Positions 9,375-17,391 of a DNA stretch of 64,000 nucleotides are shown here, one piece after another (positions within the stretch are counted from its first letter, which is position 1; each line of letters opens with the position of its first letter). The stretch spans positions 1-64,000 of the forward strand of contig NZ_BOSL01000011.1 in assembly GCF_018403325.1 (NCBI RefSeq), in the 5' to 3' direction. Origin of the DNA: Paenibacillus vini (GTDB taxonomy: Bacteria; Bacillota; Bacilli; Paenibacillales; Paenibacillaceae). The notes beneath the pieces were generated by a model, which searched no databases, was not told where the DNA came from, and saw only the letters and a program-made list of their open reading frames with translations. Made by a program: the position numbers and the translations under genes.

Positions 9375-9560
9375 GTTTAAGCTGACTGAGCTGTCTAAGC
9401 AGACTGAGCTGTCTAAGCAGACTGAGCTGCCTAGGCGATTTGGGCAGATTGAGCTGCCTGAGTAACCGACCAGCCTGAGCTGCCTGAGCTGTCTAAGCAG
9501 ACTGAGCTGTCTGCTTGACTACTTTGGCTCTGCGACTGAGCTGTCCCGCTGCCGACCTCG
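9375..9560. repeat. Tandem low-complexity repeat (CTGAGCTGTCTAAGCAGA units)
   Basis: An 18-bp unit CTGAGCTGTCTAAGCAGA recurs several times. It decays into shorter CTGAGCTGCC and CCTGAGTAACCGACC variants. No reading frame is supported. Related patches recur at 9835-9930, directly between the two palindromic repeats. Confidence 0.7.
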
Positions 9561-9815
9561 CCACGCTTTCGGGGCTTTCTGGTGCAAAATAGTCGCAGTT
9601 GCGTAATCTAACGGACATGAGAGACGTTAAACCTCCCGAAAACGAGGATTTACTTTTCTAACGGACACCAGAGCTCTTATTCGTGCCGAACATCAAAGAA
9701 GATGGACATATTCAGACGATTAAGGTCTCCTGTGTCCGTTAGATTGCTTAGGAGGCTAAAAACAGCTAGTTAAGGTCTTCTATGTCCGTTAGGGATACTC
9801 GCACCTTAGTGTACC
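9561..9815. repeat. Large interspersed palindromic repeat, copy 1
   Basis: The element holds four copies of a 10-bp core. CTAACGGACA occurs at 9608-9617 and 9658-9667, and its inverse TGTCCGTTAG at 9733-9742 and 9783-9792. Each core is followed outward by similar AGAG/AAGACCTTAA-like sequence, so two direct units face two inverted units. A near-identical element starts about 370 bp downstream. It has no coding potential and resembles a non-autonomous interspersed repeat. Confidence 0.75.
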
Positions 9816-9834
9816 CATTGCTACAATACTGGCG

Positions 9835-9930
9835 CTGCCTAAGCTACCTGCCTGAGTAACCGACCAGCCTGAGCTGCCTGAGCTGCCTGACCAGCCTGAC
9901 CAGCCTGAGCTGCCTGAGCAACCGACCCAG
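9835..9930. repeat. Low-complexity CTGCCTGAG/CCAGCCTGA repeat between the two palindromic elements
   Basis: Short units CTGAGCTGC, CCTGACCAG and GAGTAACCGACCAGC repeat irregularly. They are of the same kind as at 9375-9560. No gene is present. Confidence 0.65.
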
Positions 9931-10185
9931 CCACGTTTCGGGGCTTTCTGATGCAAAATAGTCGCAGTTGCGTAATCTAACGGACATGAGAGCCGTTAAA
10001 CCTCCTGAAAACGAGGATTTACTTTTCTAACGGACACCAGAGCTCTTATTCGTGCGACACATCGAAGAAAATGAACAAATTCAGGCGAATAAGGTCTCCT
10101 GTGTCCGTTAGATTACTCAGGAGGCTAAAAACAGCTAGTTAAGGCCTCCTATGTCCGTTAGAGATACTGCGCACCTCAGTGTCCC
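9931..10185. repeat. Large interspersed palindromic repeat, copy 2
   Basis: It is aligned over its length with copy 1, differing by scattered substitutions and a one-base indel (about nine-tenths identical by eye). Cores lie at 9977-9986 and 10027-10036 (forward) and at 10102-10111 and 10152-10161 (inverse), keeping the spacing of copy 1 to within a base. Confidence 0.75.
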
Positions 10186-10560
10186 CGTTACGCATCACTC
10201 AACATCGCCTCATTTCGCCCCTATTGCTCATCACCTAACACCAACTTCCACACTACTCATCACCCATCACCTCATCATTCTCATTACGCATCACCCAACA
10301 TAACAACACCCACTCTGCTCTTCACTCATCACACTTCACACCCACTTCCCTCATTAACTCACCACTAATATCTCATCACGTCGCCGAAGCCCTCTCTCAA
10401 GCCAATCGATCACCTTGTCCACCATTCACCTAGAGCAATTATCGACCGGCCATCTAACTAACCTCATGCATGTAAATGTTCATTAATTGATAAGTCCCAT
10501 CACAGCTCAAGCAGGTGTCTGTCGACCCCCATTCATTCTTTTTCTCATCAAAAAAGCGAT
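10186..10560. other. Gene-free pyrimidine-rich DNA
   Basis: To about 10420 the sequence is built from CATCAC, CTCATC and CACCCA-like words. After that it is ordinary intergenic sequence. I see no supported gene, RNA or regulatory site here. Confidence 0.5.
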
Positions 10561-10564
10561 GAAG

Positions 10565-10588
10565 CGCCGACATCTTTTTATGTCGGCG
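10565..10588. other. Hairpin upstream of the L25/Ctc gene
   Basis: A perfect 9-bp stem CGCCGACAT/ATGTCGGCG encloses a six-base loop. There is no following T run on the plus strand. On the minus strand a short T-rich stretch (CGCTTTTTTG) follows about 8 bases after it. It sits just upstream of the candidate stress promoter. Confidence 0.5.
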
Positions 10589-10590
10589 TC

Positions 10591-10616
10591 GTTAAAGAAG
10601 GCCTCGAATTGGGTAA
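10591..10616 (+). promoter_or_regulatory. Sigma-B-like promoter of the Ctc gene
   Basis: GTTAAA at 10591-10596 and GGGTAA at 10611-10616 are separated by 14 bases, close to the sigma-B consensus GTTT-N12-15-GGGTAT. It lies 39 bases before the ATG at 10655. B. subtilis ctc is a classic sigma-B gene. Whether this organism has sigma-B is not shown here. Confidence 0.45.
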
Positions 10617-10654
10617 GATAGTCATATGGCACAAATTCCAGGAGGTAGATGCAT

Positions 10655-11305
10655 ATGGCAACGAACCAAAGTTTGAGTGCTTCGCGAAGAGAAGAATTTA
10701 CCCGGGCGTCGCTGCGGCAATTGAGAGAAGGCGGACGGATTCCGGCAGTTATATATGGAGCGCAAACGGAGAGTCTGCCGATTCACGTTGACGCTAAGGA
10801 TTTGGCAAAAGTGTCGCGGACCGGCCGGTCGGAGTTTTTTGATCTTAAGGTAGAGGGCGGGGAAACTTACCCGGCACTGATCAAGGAGATCCAGCAGCGC
10901 AGAGGCGTTGTTGCGCATGTCGATTTCCAGAAGGTGTCCAAGAACAAACCGATCCGCGTAAAAGTACCGTTGCACTTAACCGGTACTGCCGAAGGCACAA
11001 AGGCGGGTGGAGTTTTGCAGGTTCAAGCTACAGAGCTGGAAGTCGAGGGATTGCCGGATGATCTGCCGGCAAATATCGAAGTCGATATTAGCTCGCTTGG
11101 AACCGGCGATAAGTTGACTGCGGCAGATGTAAGTTTGCCAAGCGGGATTACTCTCATCGGTGCTGAGGAAGAACTGCTGGCTTCCATCGTGCTGCCACGC
11201 GTGGTCGAGGAAGAAGTGGATACCGGAACAGGTGCCGAATCGGCGGAAACGGCTGGCGAGGAGACAGAAGGGGATATCGGTACAGCGGACGGAAACGACG
11301 CGTAG
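10655..11305 (+). CDS. ctc: Ribosomal protein L25 / general stress protein Ctc
   Basis: A 216-residue protein of the two-domain L25/TL5/Ctc family. The N-terminal L25 domain (about residues 5-90) includes REGGRIPAVIYG and binds 5S rRNA in the large ribosomal subunit. The C-terminal beta-barrel TL5 domain (about 95-185) is followed by an acidic Glu/Gly/Thr-rich tail. Two ATGs are possible. GGAGG at 10641-10645 is 9 bases from the ATG at 10655 but only 3 from the one at 10649, so 10655 is chosen. In B. subtilis the gene lies beside spoVC (pth). Here it stands alone between repeat-filled DNA and bdbDC. Confidence 0.9.
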   Translation: MATNQSLSASRREEFTRASLRQLREGGRIPAVIYGAQTESLPIHVDAKDLAKVSRTGRSEFFDLKVEGGETYPALIKEIQQRRGVVAHVDFQKVSKNKPIRVKVPLHLTGTAEGTKAGGVLQVQATELEVEGLPDDLPANIEVDISSLGTGDKLTAADVSLPSGITLIGAEEELLASIVLPRVVEEEVDTGTGAESAETAGEETEGDIGTADGNDA

Positions 11306-11344
11306 TTCCTCTTGGACCGTTAATAGCATATTAGGAATATGAAG

Positions 11345-11389
11345 AAAATGGCGGCATAAGGACTGGATCCTGACACCGCCATTTTTTTT
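11345..11389 (+). terminator. Terminator of the ctc gene
   Basis: The arms AAATGGCGG and CCGCCATTT flank a loop of about 21 bases, and T8 follows. Confidence 0.85.
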
Positions 11390-11414
11390 GGATTTCCTCT
11401 CTTTTCCTCTTAAC

Positions 11415-11443
11415 TTGACGAAAATTGATTTTGTAACTAGAAT
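11415..11443 (+). promoter_or_regulatory. Sigma-A promoter of bdbDC
   Basis: TTGACG at 11415-11420 and TAGAAT at 11438-11443 are separated by 17 bases, 53 bases before the bdbD start. Confidence 0.65.
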
Positions 11444-11495
11444 GGTTGCAGGATCTAGCAAAGTTACTATTTTATAAGAGGAAAGAAGGGGTTGC

Positions 11496-12215
11496 ATGCC
11501 ACCGAAAAAACAAGGAAACGCCTTGGCTCAGCGAAAATCGAATGCGGAAAAATTGTTGCAACAGCAGCGGAAAAGACGGTTGATTTGGTTCTCCACCGTG
11601 GGCGTTCTGCTCATTCTCATTGTTGTCGTCCTATCTTTGGATCCGAAGCCGGTCGTAAAAGCCGCCTCGTTTGATTACGACAATTTGCCAGTGCTTGGGC
11701 AAAGCGATGCTCCGGTCAAGATCGTGGAATTTGGGGATTTCAAATGTCCGGCTTGTAAAATAGCCAACGACACCATCAAACCGCAGCTGGTTAATGACTA
11801 TATAGAGCAGGGGAAAGTGGCGTTCTATTTCATGAATCTTCCGTTTATCGGACCCGATTCAACGACGGCGGCGCTTGCCGTGCAGTCGGTGTATCATCAG
11901 AACAAGGACGCTTTTTGGACTTATTTTGACGCTATTTATGGCAACCAAGGCGAGGAGAAGGTCCAGTGGGCTACGGCTGAATATTTGGTCGGGCTCGCGA
12001 AGGAGATCAATCTTCCTGTCGACTATGATTTGCTTCAGAAAGATATCGAGGATAAAACGTATATAAACGAAGTTACCGAGCATTACAACAAAGCTGACAA
12101 GCTCAAAATTGACAGCACCCCTACATTCTTTATTAACGGCGTAGAGTTTACCGGCAATCTTGGAAACTATGATGAGTTCAAGCAAGCCATAGATAACGCG
12201 TCAAATAATAAATAA
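11496..12215 (+). CDS. bdbD: Membrane-anchored DsbA-like thiol oxidase
   Basis: A 239-residue thioredoxin-fold oxidase that introduces disulfides into exported proteins. It has a basic cytoplasmic N-terminus, one membrane anchor (about residues 29-48), and an extracellular DsbA-type domain. The active-site motif is Cys84-Pro-Ala-Cys87 in FGDFKCPACK, and STPTFFI supplies the cis-proline loop. The length and arrangement match B. subtilis BdbD. The start is ATG 11496 after AAAGAAGGGG. The quinone reductase partner bdbC follows within 20 bases, as in the B. subtilis bdbDC operon. Confidence 0.92.
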   Translation: MPPKKQGNALAQRKSNAEKLLQQQRKRRLIWFSTVGVLLILIVVVLSLDPKPVVKAASFDYDNLPVLGQSDAPVKIVEFGDFKCPACKIANDTIKPQLVNDYIEQGKVAFYFMNLPFIGPDSTTAALAVQSVYHQNKDAFWTYFDAIYGNQGEEKVQWATAEYLVGLAKEINLPVDYDLLQKDIEDKTYINEVTEHYNKADKLKIDSTPTFFINGVEFTGNLGNYDEFKQAIDNASNNK

Positions 12216-12235
12216 TGTGGGGAGAGGATCGGCGG

Positions 12236-12688
12236 ATGCGCTCTTTTTTCAGAAATTACGGTGTTTATCTAGCCTGGCTGGTCTCGTTAGTAGCTACCTT
12301 GGGCAGCCTTTATTTAAGCGAAGTGTTGCATTATGAACCCTGCAGATTGTGCTGGTTTCAGCGGATTTTCATGTACCCTCAAGTAGTTGTGCTTGGGATC
12401 GCAGCTTACCGTAATGACCGTTCGGCAGCCATCTATGCCATTCCTCTCAGTGTGATCGGCGGTTGCATCTCCATATACCATTATGCCGAGCAAAAGATTC
12501 CGGCGATGTCCAAGCTGCTTCCTTGCAAGGTAGGCATCCCGTGTAATTTCGACTACTTGAACTGGTGGGGATTTATCACCATTCCGTTTATGGCGCTGAT
12601 CGCATTTGTGCTGATCATTTTGTTTATGTCCGCAGCGCGTAAGGGAGTGCAGGAAGATACTGCAGAGGAAACCTCGAACGAAGTATAG
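12236..12688 (+). CDS. bdbC: DsbB-like disulfide bond formation protein
   Basis: A 150-residue membrane protein with four predicted transmembrane helices. The first cysteine pair is in EPCRLCW and the second in LPCKVGIPC; both face outward in the DsbB family. It reoxidises BdbD and passes the electrons to quinone. The frame is open to 12215, but GGGGAGAGG at 12219-12227 places the start at ATG 12236, giving MRSFFRNYGVY. Cotranscription with bdbD is evident from the 20-base gap and the shared terminator. Confidence 0.92.
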   Translation: MRSFFRNYGVYLAWLVSLVATLGSLYLSEVLHYEPCRLCWFQRIFMYPQVVVLGIAAYRNDRSAAIYAIPLSVIGGCISIYHYAEQKIPAMSKLLPCKVGIPCNFDYLNWWGFITIPFMALIAFVLIILFMSAARKGVQEDTAEETSNEV

Positions 12689-12697
12689 AATTAGAAG

Positions 12698-12725
12698 AAA
12701 ACCGCCTGGTTAGGCGGTTTTTGTT
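12698..12725 (+). terminator. Terminator of bdbDC
   Basis: The stem AACCGCC/GGCGGTT encloses a short loop, and T-rich sequence follows. Confidence 0.85.
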
Positions 12726-12860
12726 TTAGGCTCAGCTTCATCGGTTAATCCATATTAACACTGAATGCCCTGATCTTTATAGCGGATTATGCAGGCTACA
12801 TTAACGGAACCTGTAACTTTTCAGAGCAATCATTCGTTCGTTACTATGGAGGTGTTACTT

Positions 12861-13361
12861 ATGACTAGACACAAAAAAATACTGACCTTTGCAGCGGTAG
12901 CAGTTCTAACACTTGCACTTACAGCTTGCGGGGGGAACGCCGGTAATGCCGAAAACAACGGTAACGCCGGTAACACCGGAAACTCCGGGAACGTGGAAAA
13001 CTCCGGAAACGCAGGAAACGCCGGGAATTCCGGAAACAATGTAGATCCATCATCGCCAACTGATGAGAATGGTACGAATGCGGGCAACGCAGGTAACTCA
13101 AGCGCGGAGCAGCCTGATTCGGAGCAAACTTCCGATACGAAGCAAGGAAAAGGAACCTGGGTAGGACTCGAGGACAGCCACTCCGCCGAAATTATGATGA
13201 ACGGGGTGCCGGAATCTTTTCAATTGAGTGAAAGTGTTCAGGGGACAGCGGACGGGTTGAACTCCGACGATGCCGTGGAATTTGAATATGTAGAGAAAGC
13301 TATAGAGGGCGAAGCATCTCTCAAGCAGAAGACGATTACCAAGCTCGGTAAAACAGGATAA
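12861..13361 (+). CDS. Lipoprotein with Asn/Gly/Ala-rich repeat linker
   Basis: A 166-residue predicted lipoprotein of unknown function. The signal peptide ends in the lipobox LTAC (Cys at about residue 23). A linker of degenerate N-A/S/T-G-N triplets follows to about residue 85. The compact C-terminal part (about 100-166) contains GTWVGLEDSHSAEIMMNGVPESF and looks like a small beta domain. The linker probably holds that domain away from the membrane. The ATG at 12861 is preceded by GGAGGT at 12848-12853. Upstream in-frame codons have no ribosome site. I do not recognise the C-terminal domain. Confidence 0.8.
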   Translation: MTRHKKILTFAAVAVLTLALTACGGNAGNAENNGNAGNTGNSGNVENSGNAGNAGNSGNNVDPSSPTDENGTNAGNAGNSSAEQPDSEQTSDTKQGKGTWVGLEDSHSAEIMMNGVPESFQLSESVQGTADGLNSDDAVEFEYVEKAIEGEASLKQKTITKLGKTG

Positions 13362-13382
13362 GAATGGAATGAGAGTGAAAAT

Positions 13383-13414
13383 GGGAATTCCGCGGATACG
13401 GGGTTCCTTTTTTT
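13383..13414 (+). terminator. Terminator after the lipoprotein gene
   Basis: A GGAATTCCG/CGGGGTTCC stem with G-T pairs is followed by seven T. Confidence 0.7.
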
Positions 13415-13462
13415 GCTTATGAAGGTTACCCGGGATAATAACTGCGGAGAGAGAGAAAATAA

Positions 13463-14089
13463 GTGGGAATGAAAATTAACCTAATATACCGAAAGGAAGA
13501 ATGCACTTTGCTATTAGGCGCCCACGAAGCTCATGAATTGAACGAACTGCTGCTCAGTTGCACCAACTCTATTCAAAGTATGGCCTTGTTTTTGAATCAG
13601 GCACAGGATCCTGAACTGCGGGATATGATCTCCCGCCACTATGCCGTGCATATCCAAGATTACAACATGAAGGTAGAGTTTGCGTCAAAAATGCAAGGCT
13701 CCCGGGACCAGTTAAACGTGCCTCAGCTGAGCATGAATCCGGCTACGGCTCCTTCGCCAGCTCCGTCTCCGACGGCTTACACGCCGATTCAGCCGCAAGT
13801 TAAGCTGACCCAACTGGACGACCGCGGCATCGCGACTTCCTATTTGCTTACGCTGAAACGGGCTGGCCGAGAATATGCGTGGTCCACGTTCGAGTGCTCG
13901 ACGGTTCAATTGCGGGTATTTTTGGAGGATGCGTTCCGTATGTGCTCTCACCAGGCGTTTGAAGTATGGAGCTACATAGCCCGTAAAGGATGGTATGCGG
14001 TCGCGACGGCTCCGGAACAGACAATGCAAACGCTGGGGCAAATGTATCGTGAGGTTCCGTTCCACCAGCCTATGAGCGTATACCGCTAG
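13463..14089 (+). CDS. Spore coat protein, CotF-like
   Basis: A 208-residue protein. Its N-terminal half (about residues 15-75: AHELNELLLSCTNSIQ, followed by a helical DMISRHYAVHIQDYN region) resembles the four-helix CotF-type coat domain. A Pro/Ala/Thr-rich spacer (about 90-112) separates it from a C-terminal helical part (about 120-208) including AFEVWSYIARKGWY. CotF proteins are inner components of the Bacillus spore coat. The start may be GTG 13463 or ATG 13469; the purine-rich GAGAGAG at 13448-13455 favours 13463 slightly. I assign the family from pattern and composition, so the role is an inference. Confidence 0.6.
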   Translation: MGMKINLIYRKEECTLLLGAHEAHELNELLLSCTNSIQSMALFLNQAQDPELRDMISRHYAVHIQDYNMKVEFASKMQGSRDQLNVPQLSMNPATAPSPAPSPTAYTPIQPQVKLTQLDDRGIATSYLLTLKRAGREYAWSTFECSTVQLRVFLEDAFRMCSHQAFEVWSYIARKGWYAVATAPEQTMQTLGQMYREVPFHQPMSVYR

Positions 14090-14111
14090 GCGGTCATATT
14101 GTCGTAAAGTT

Positions 14112-14159
14112 AAAAGCTGTTCCGATCCCGGAGTAACGAGCGGGGGGAACAGCTTTTTT
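14112..14159. terminator. Bidirectional terminator
   Basis: The arms AAAAGCTGTTCC and GGAACAGCTTTT lie between the converging coat-protein gene and AraC gene, with T on both sides in the respective reading directions. Confidence 0.85.
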
Positions 14160-14177
14160 GTGTAAAATGAATTGCTC

Positions 14178-15071
14178 CTACCTGGAATATTGTTTTCGGA
14201 ATTGCTGAGGGGAACAGCCGTTTTTTAAGGTGAACCTGTTAGAGAAATAAGGGGCGTTCCTGAAGCCGACCTCCTTGGCAATTTCCGCCACCGGCCATTC
14301 CGTTTTGAGCAGCAGCAGCTTTGCCTGTTCCAGCCGGTAATGCAGCAAATAGTCATTCGGCGTCATGCCGTAGATCTGCTTCATGCACCGCGTAATATAG
14401 TTATAGTGAAAATGCAGTGCCTCCGAAAAGCTTTGGCTCGTCAACTCGGACCGATAGTTGTTTCTAATATAAGCCTCCGTTTGCTCGGCTAAGGTAACTA
14501 CCGGTGAGGTGGTCTGCTCCAATTGACGCAGGTCCATCATGCGCAGCAGTTCCTCGAAGGATTGCTGCTGGGACCAATACGCGCTGGATTGGCGTTCTGC
14601 CGAGTATTGACGCAGCCGGTCCATCAACTGATAGGTCTGGGCAGGGTAAGGAAGAGTCCACATTTTAGGAAGCTGGATGGTGTAAGGCGACGTTTTGAAA
14701 GTCCGGGAGTGCTCTTCGGGCTGGAACGCGGCCGGGATTTCGGACGGGGTTTCCTGCCAGGAGCAAATTGTGTGAAAATGAAGCCAGTAAAAGGTACACC
14801 GGTCTTCGCAAGGCTTTACGGCGTAATGGTACCGGTCCGGCAGAAGCAGTAACGATTTCCCCGGTCCCAGCTCCCATTGACGGTCTTCCTCGCCGATATA
14901 CATAGTGCCGCTCTCGATAAACAGCAAATCAAAAACGCCGATATTACTGCGGTTGGGATGCTGATCACCGGCATTATAAACGGCATATCCGCACTCCAGG
15001 AAATAAGGAGCCGGGGGAGCCGGGATATGGACGATTTCAGCAGCTTTGATCACGTTTGTCTTCACCATCAC
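14178..15071 (-). CDS. AraC-family transcriptional regulator
   Basis: A protein of up to 297 residues. The N-terminal cupin-like sensor domain (about 20-100) includes a FLLFIESGTMYI-type beta core. The C-terminal AraC DNA-binding domain (about 195-295) has two helix-turn-helix motifs and ends in YFSNRFTLKNGCSPQQFRKQYS. The start is GTG at 15071 or ATG at 15068, neither with a clear ribosome site. The gene is transcribed away from the GH127 gene starting at 15187, so it probably regulates that gene in response to an arabinose-containing sugar. Confidence 0.88.
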   Translation of the reverse strand: MMVKTNVIKAAEIVHIPAPPAPYFLECGYAVYNAGDQHPNRSNIGVFDLLFIESGTMYIGEEDRQWELGPGKSLLLLPDRYHYAVKPCEDRCTFYWLHFHTICSWQETPSEIPAAFQPEEHSRTFKTSPYTIQLPKMWTLPYPAQTYQLMDRLRQYSAERQSSAYWSQQQSFEELLRMMDLRQLEQTTSPVVTLAEQTEAYIRNNYRSELTSQSFSEALHFHYNYITRCMKQIYGMTPNDYLLHYRLEQAKLLLLKTEWPVAEIAKEVGFRNAPYFSNRFTLKNGCSPQQFRKQYSR

Positions 15072-15088
15072 TTTGTGTGAAAAATTAT

Positions 15089-15119
15089 AAATAATAGGTT
15101 GCTCTCATTTGTATTATTT
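15089..15119. promoter_or_regulatory. Possible operator between the AraC and GH127 genes
   Basis: AAATAATA at 15089-15096 and its inverse TATTATTT at 15112-15119 are separated by 15 bases in the 115-bp divergent promoter region. The region is A/T-rich, so chance pairing is possible. Confidence 0.25.
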
Positions 15120-15186
15120 ATTAAATATATACGATAGAATGAATCTTGTCAGTATGATATTTCAAAAGAAGGAGGGCCTCTGAGTT

Positions 15187-17169
15187 ATGTGCGGAACGGG
15201 AGCTGAACAAAGTATTCACTCTGCAAGAGTGCCTTTAAACCAAGTGAAGATTCAAGATGAATTCTGGGATTATTACATTAAACTGGTGCGCGAGGTGGTT
15301 GTCCCTTATCAATGGGATGCGCTGAACGACCGGGTGAGCGGTGCGGAACCAAGCGGAGCCGTACGCAACTTTAAAATAGCGGCGGGTCTGGAGCAAGGCG
15401 ATTTTTACGGTATGGTGTTCCAGGACAGCGATATCGCCAAATGGCTTGAAGCGGTAGCTTACTTGCTAGAATCGCAGCCGGATCCGGCATTGGAGGAAAT
15501 CGCGGACGGGTTGATCGACATTATCGAACAGGCCCAGCATGAGGACGGCTACCTAAACACGTATTTCACGCTCAAAGAACCCGGTCAAAGATGGACCAAT
15601 TTGGCGGAATGTCATGAGTTGTATTGTGCGGGACATATGATCGAGGCGGCGGTGGCTTATTACCGGGCTACAGGAAAAAGAAAGCTGCTGGACGTTGTAA
15701 GCCGGTTCGCCGATCACATTGATTCCGTGTTCGGAACCGAGCCTGGGAAACTGGCAGGGTATGACGGACACCAGGAAATTGAGCTGGCGTTGGTCAAGCT
15801 GTATCAGGTGACCGGAAATGAACGATATTTGCGGCTCAGTCGTTATTTTCTGGATCAACGGGGGCAAAAGCCGAGTTTTTATCAAATTCAGTTGGATGAA
15901 CGCGGCGGGAAAACCCATTGGCCGTCAGGCAATGAGGCGATCGATCTGGAATACAATCAGTCGCATCTGCCGGTGAGGGAGCAGGAGACGGCGATCGGCC
16001 ATGCGGTCCGCCTGCTTTATATGCTGACGGGGATGGCGGACGTGGCGGCCGAAACGGGAGATGAATCCTTGCTGGCGGCCTGCCGCAAGCTGTGGGACAA
16101 CATCGTTTCCCGGCAAATGTACATTACGGGCGGCGTAGGCTCCATGCCGCAGGGAGAAGCCTTCTCCTTCGATTACGATCTGCCGAACGACACGGTGTAT
16201 GCGGAGACTTGCGCTTCGATCGGTTTGATCTTCTTTGCCCAACGGATGTTGAAGCTCGCTCCCGAGTCGCAATTTGCCGACGTGATGGAAAGAGCTCTGT
16301 ACAACACGGTAGTCGGCGGCATGTCCAGAGACGGCAAGCATTTCTTCTACGTTAATCCACTGGAGGTCGATCCGAAGGCTTGCGGCGGAGCAAACCACAA
16401 ATACGACCATGTCAAGCCGGTGCGCCAGGAATGGTTCGGCTGCGCATGCTGTCCGCCTAACGTGGCACGGCTACTGGCTTCTTTGGGAGAGTATATCTAT
16501 ACGGTACAAGGGGACACCATTTATACGCATCTCTATATTGGCGGAGAAGCGGCGCTTGAGCTTGGAGAGAGCAAGGTTACGTTGAAACAGGCTTCGAATT
16601 ATCCGTGGGATGGCGAGATTAAGCTGGAAGTGTTCCCGGAACAGGCCGGTGAAAAGTTTACTTTGGCCGTACGGATTCCGGGCTGGTGCAAACAGGCATC
16701 GCTTCTGCTGAACGGCTCGGCGTATCCGCTAGGCGATAACACGGTAGTGAACGGTTATGCACGAATCGAGCGGGAGTGGCAGTCCGGTGATGTGCTGGAG
16801 CTTCGTCTGGAAATGCCGGTACTCCGCATGCACAGCCATCCTTCGGTCCGCGCCAATGCAGGGAAGGTTGCGCTGCAAAGAGGACCGCTCGTCTATTGCC
16901 TGGAACAGGCGGATAACGGGCCGGACTTGCACGAGGTCGTGCTGCCGCGGGATGCGGAGCTGAAGGCGGCGAAGGAAGAGGAGCTTCTTGGCGGCGTCGT
17001 AGCAATAAGCGCCGAGGGCCTGCGGCTGCGGGATGAAGAATGGAGCGGCGGTTTGTATAGTCCGGAGCCGGCGCTTGGGATGAAGCAGGCAACCGTCAAG
17101 TTTATTCCTTATTATGCCTGGGCCAATCGCGGTGAAGGCGAAATGACGGTGTGGGTAAGAGAGCAATAA
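15187..17169 (+). CDS. GH127 beta-L-arabinofuranosidase
   Basis: A 660-residue enzyme of glycoside hydrolase family 127, expected to release L-arabinofuranose from beta-linked oligosaccharides such as those on plant hydroxyproline-rich glycoproteins. The (alpha/alpha)6 barrel (about residues 20-430) carries YAETCASIG, with the general acid/base Glu and a zinc-ligand Cys. Its GCACCPPNVARL motif provides the nucleophilic and zinc-ligand cysteines. A beta-sandwich C-terminus follows. No signal peptide is visible, so it acts on imported oligosaccharides in the cytoplasm. The ATG at 15187 follows GGAGGG at 15170-15175. The divergent AraC gene is the likely regulator. Confidence 0.9.
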   Translation: MCGTGAEQSIHSARVPLNQVKIQDEFWDYYIKLVREVVVPYQWDALNDRVSGAEPSGAVRNFKIAAGLEQGDFYGMVFQDSDIAKWLEAVAYLLESQPDPALEEIADGLIDIIEQAQHEDGYLNTYFTLKEPGQRWTNLAECHELYCAGHMIEAAVAYYRATGKRKLLDVVSRFADHIDSVFGTEPGKLAGYDGHQEIELALVKLYQVTGNERYLRLSRYFLDQRGQKPSFYQIQLDERGGKTHWPSGNEAIDLEYNQSHLPVREQETAIGHAVRLLYMLTGMADVAAETGDESLLAACRKLWDNIVSRQMYITGGVGSMPQGEAFSFDYDLPNDTVYAETCASIGLIFFAQRMLKLAPESQFADVMERALYNTVVGGMSRDGKHFFYVNPLEVDPKACGGANHKYDHVKPVRQEWFGCACCPPNVARLLASLGEYIYTVQGDTIYTHLYIGGEAALELGESKVTLKQASNYPWDGEIKLEVFPEQAGEKFTLAVRIPGWCKQASLLLNGSAYPLGDNTVVNGYARIEREWQSGDVLELRLEMPVLRMHSHPSVRANAGKVALQRGPLVYCLEQADNGPDLHEVVLPRDAELKAAKEEELLGGVVAISAEGLRLRDEEWSGGLYSPEPALGMKQATVKFIPYYAWANRGEGEMTVWVREQ

Positions 17170-17183
17170 TACAGAAATGCAGG

Positions 17184-17230
17184 GATCGGTCCGTAGGCTG
17201 CGAGAGCAGCGGAGGGCCGGTCTTTTTTTT
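17184..17230 (+). terminator. Terminator after the GH127 gene
   Basis: An inner stem GGCTGC-GAGA-GCAGC sits within an outer GATCGG/CCGGTC-type stem, followed by T8. Confidence 0.75.
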
Positions 17231-17391
17231 GAAATAATCAGAATTTCTCCCAGCGAATTTGTGGAATAAGGACAGTATCGCGAAGAAACCCCGTTGCTTT
17301 TTTGCGGTGCCTTAGAGAAGCTGTGACAAGGGCCCATTCCGCCGCATATGATGCCAAAGATGATTATCTTGTGGCAAAGGAGAGGACGGCT

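Noticed and set aside
10609-10791. Plus-strand 60-codon frame overlapping the ctc start
   Set aside because: It is out of frame with the clear L25 protein, and its start precedes the real ribosome site.
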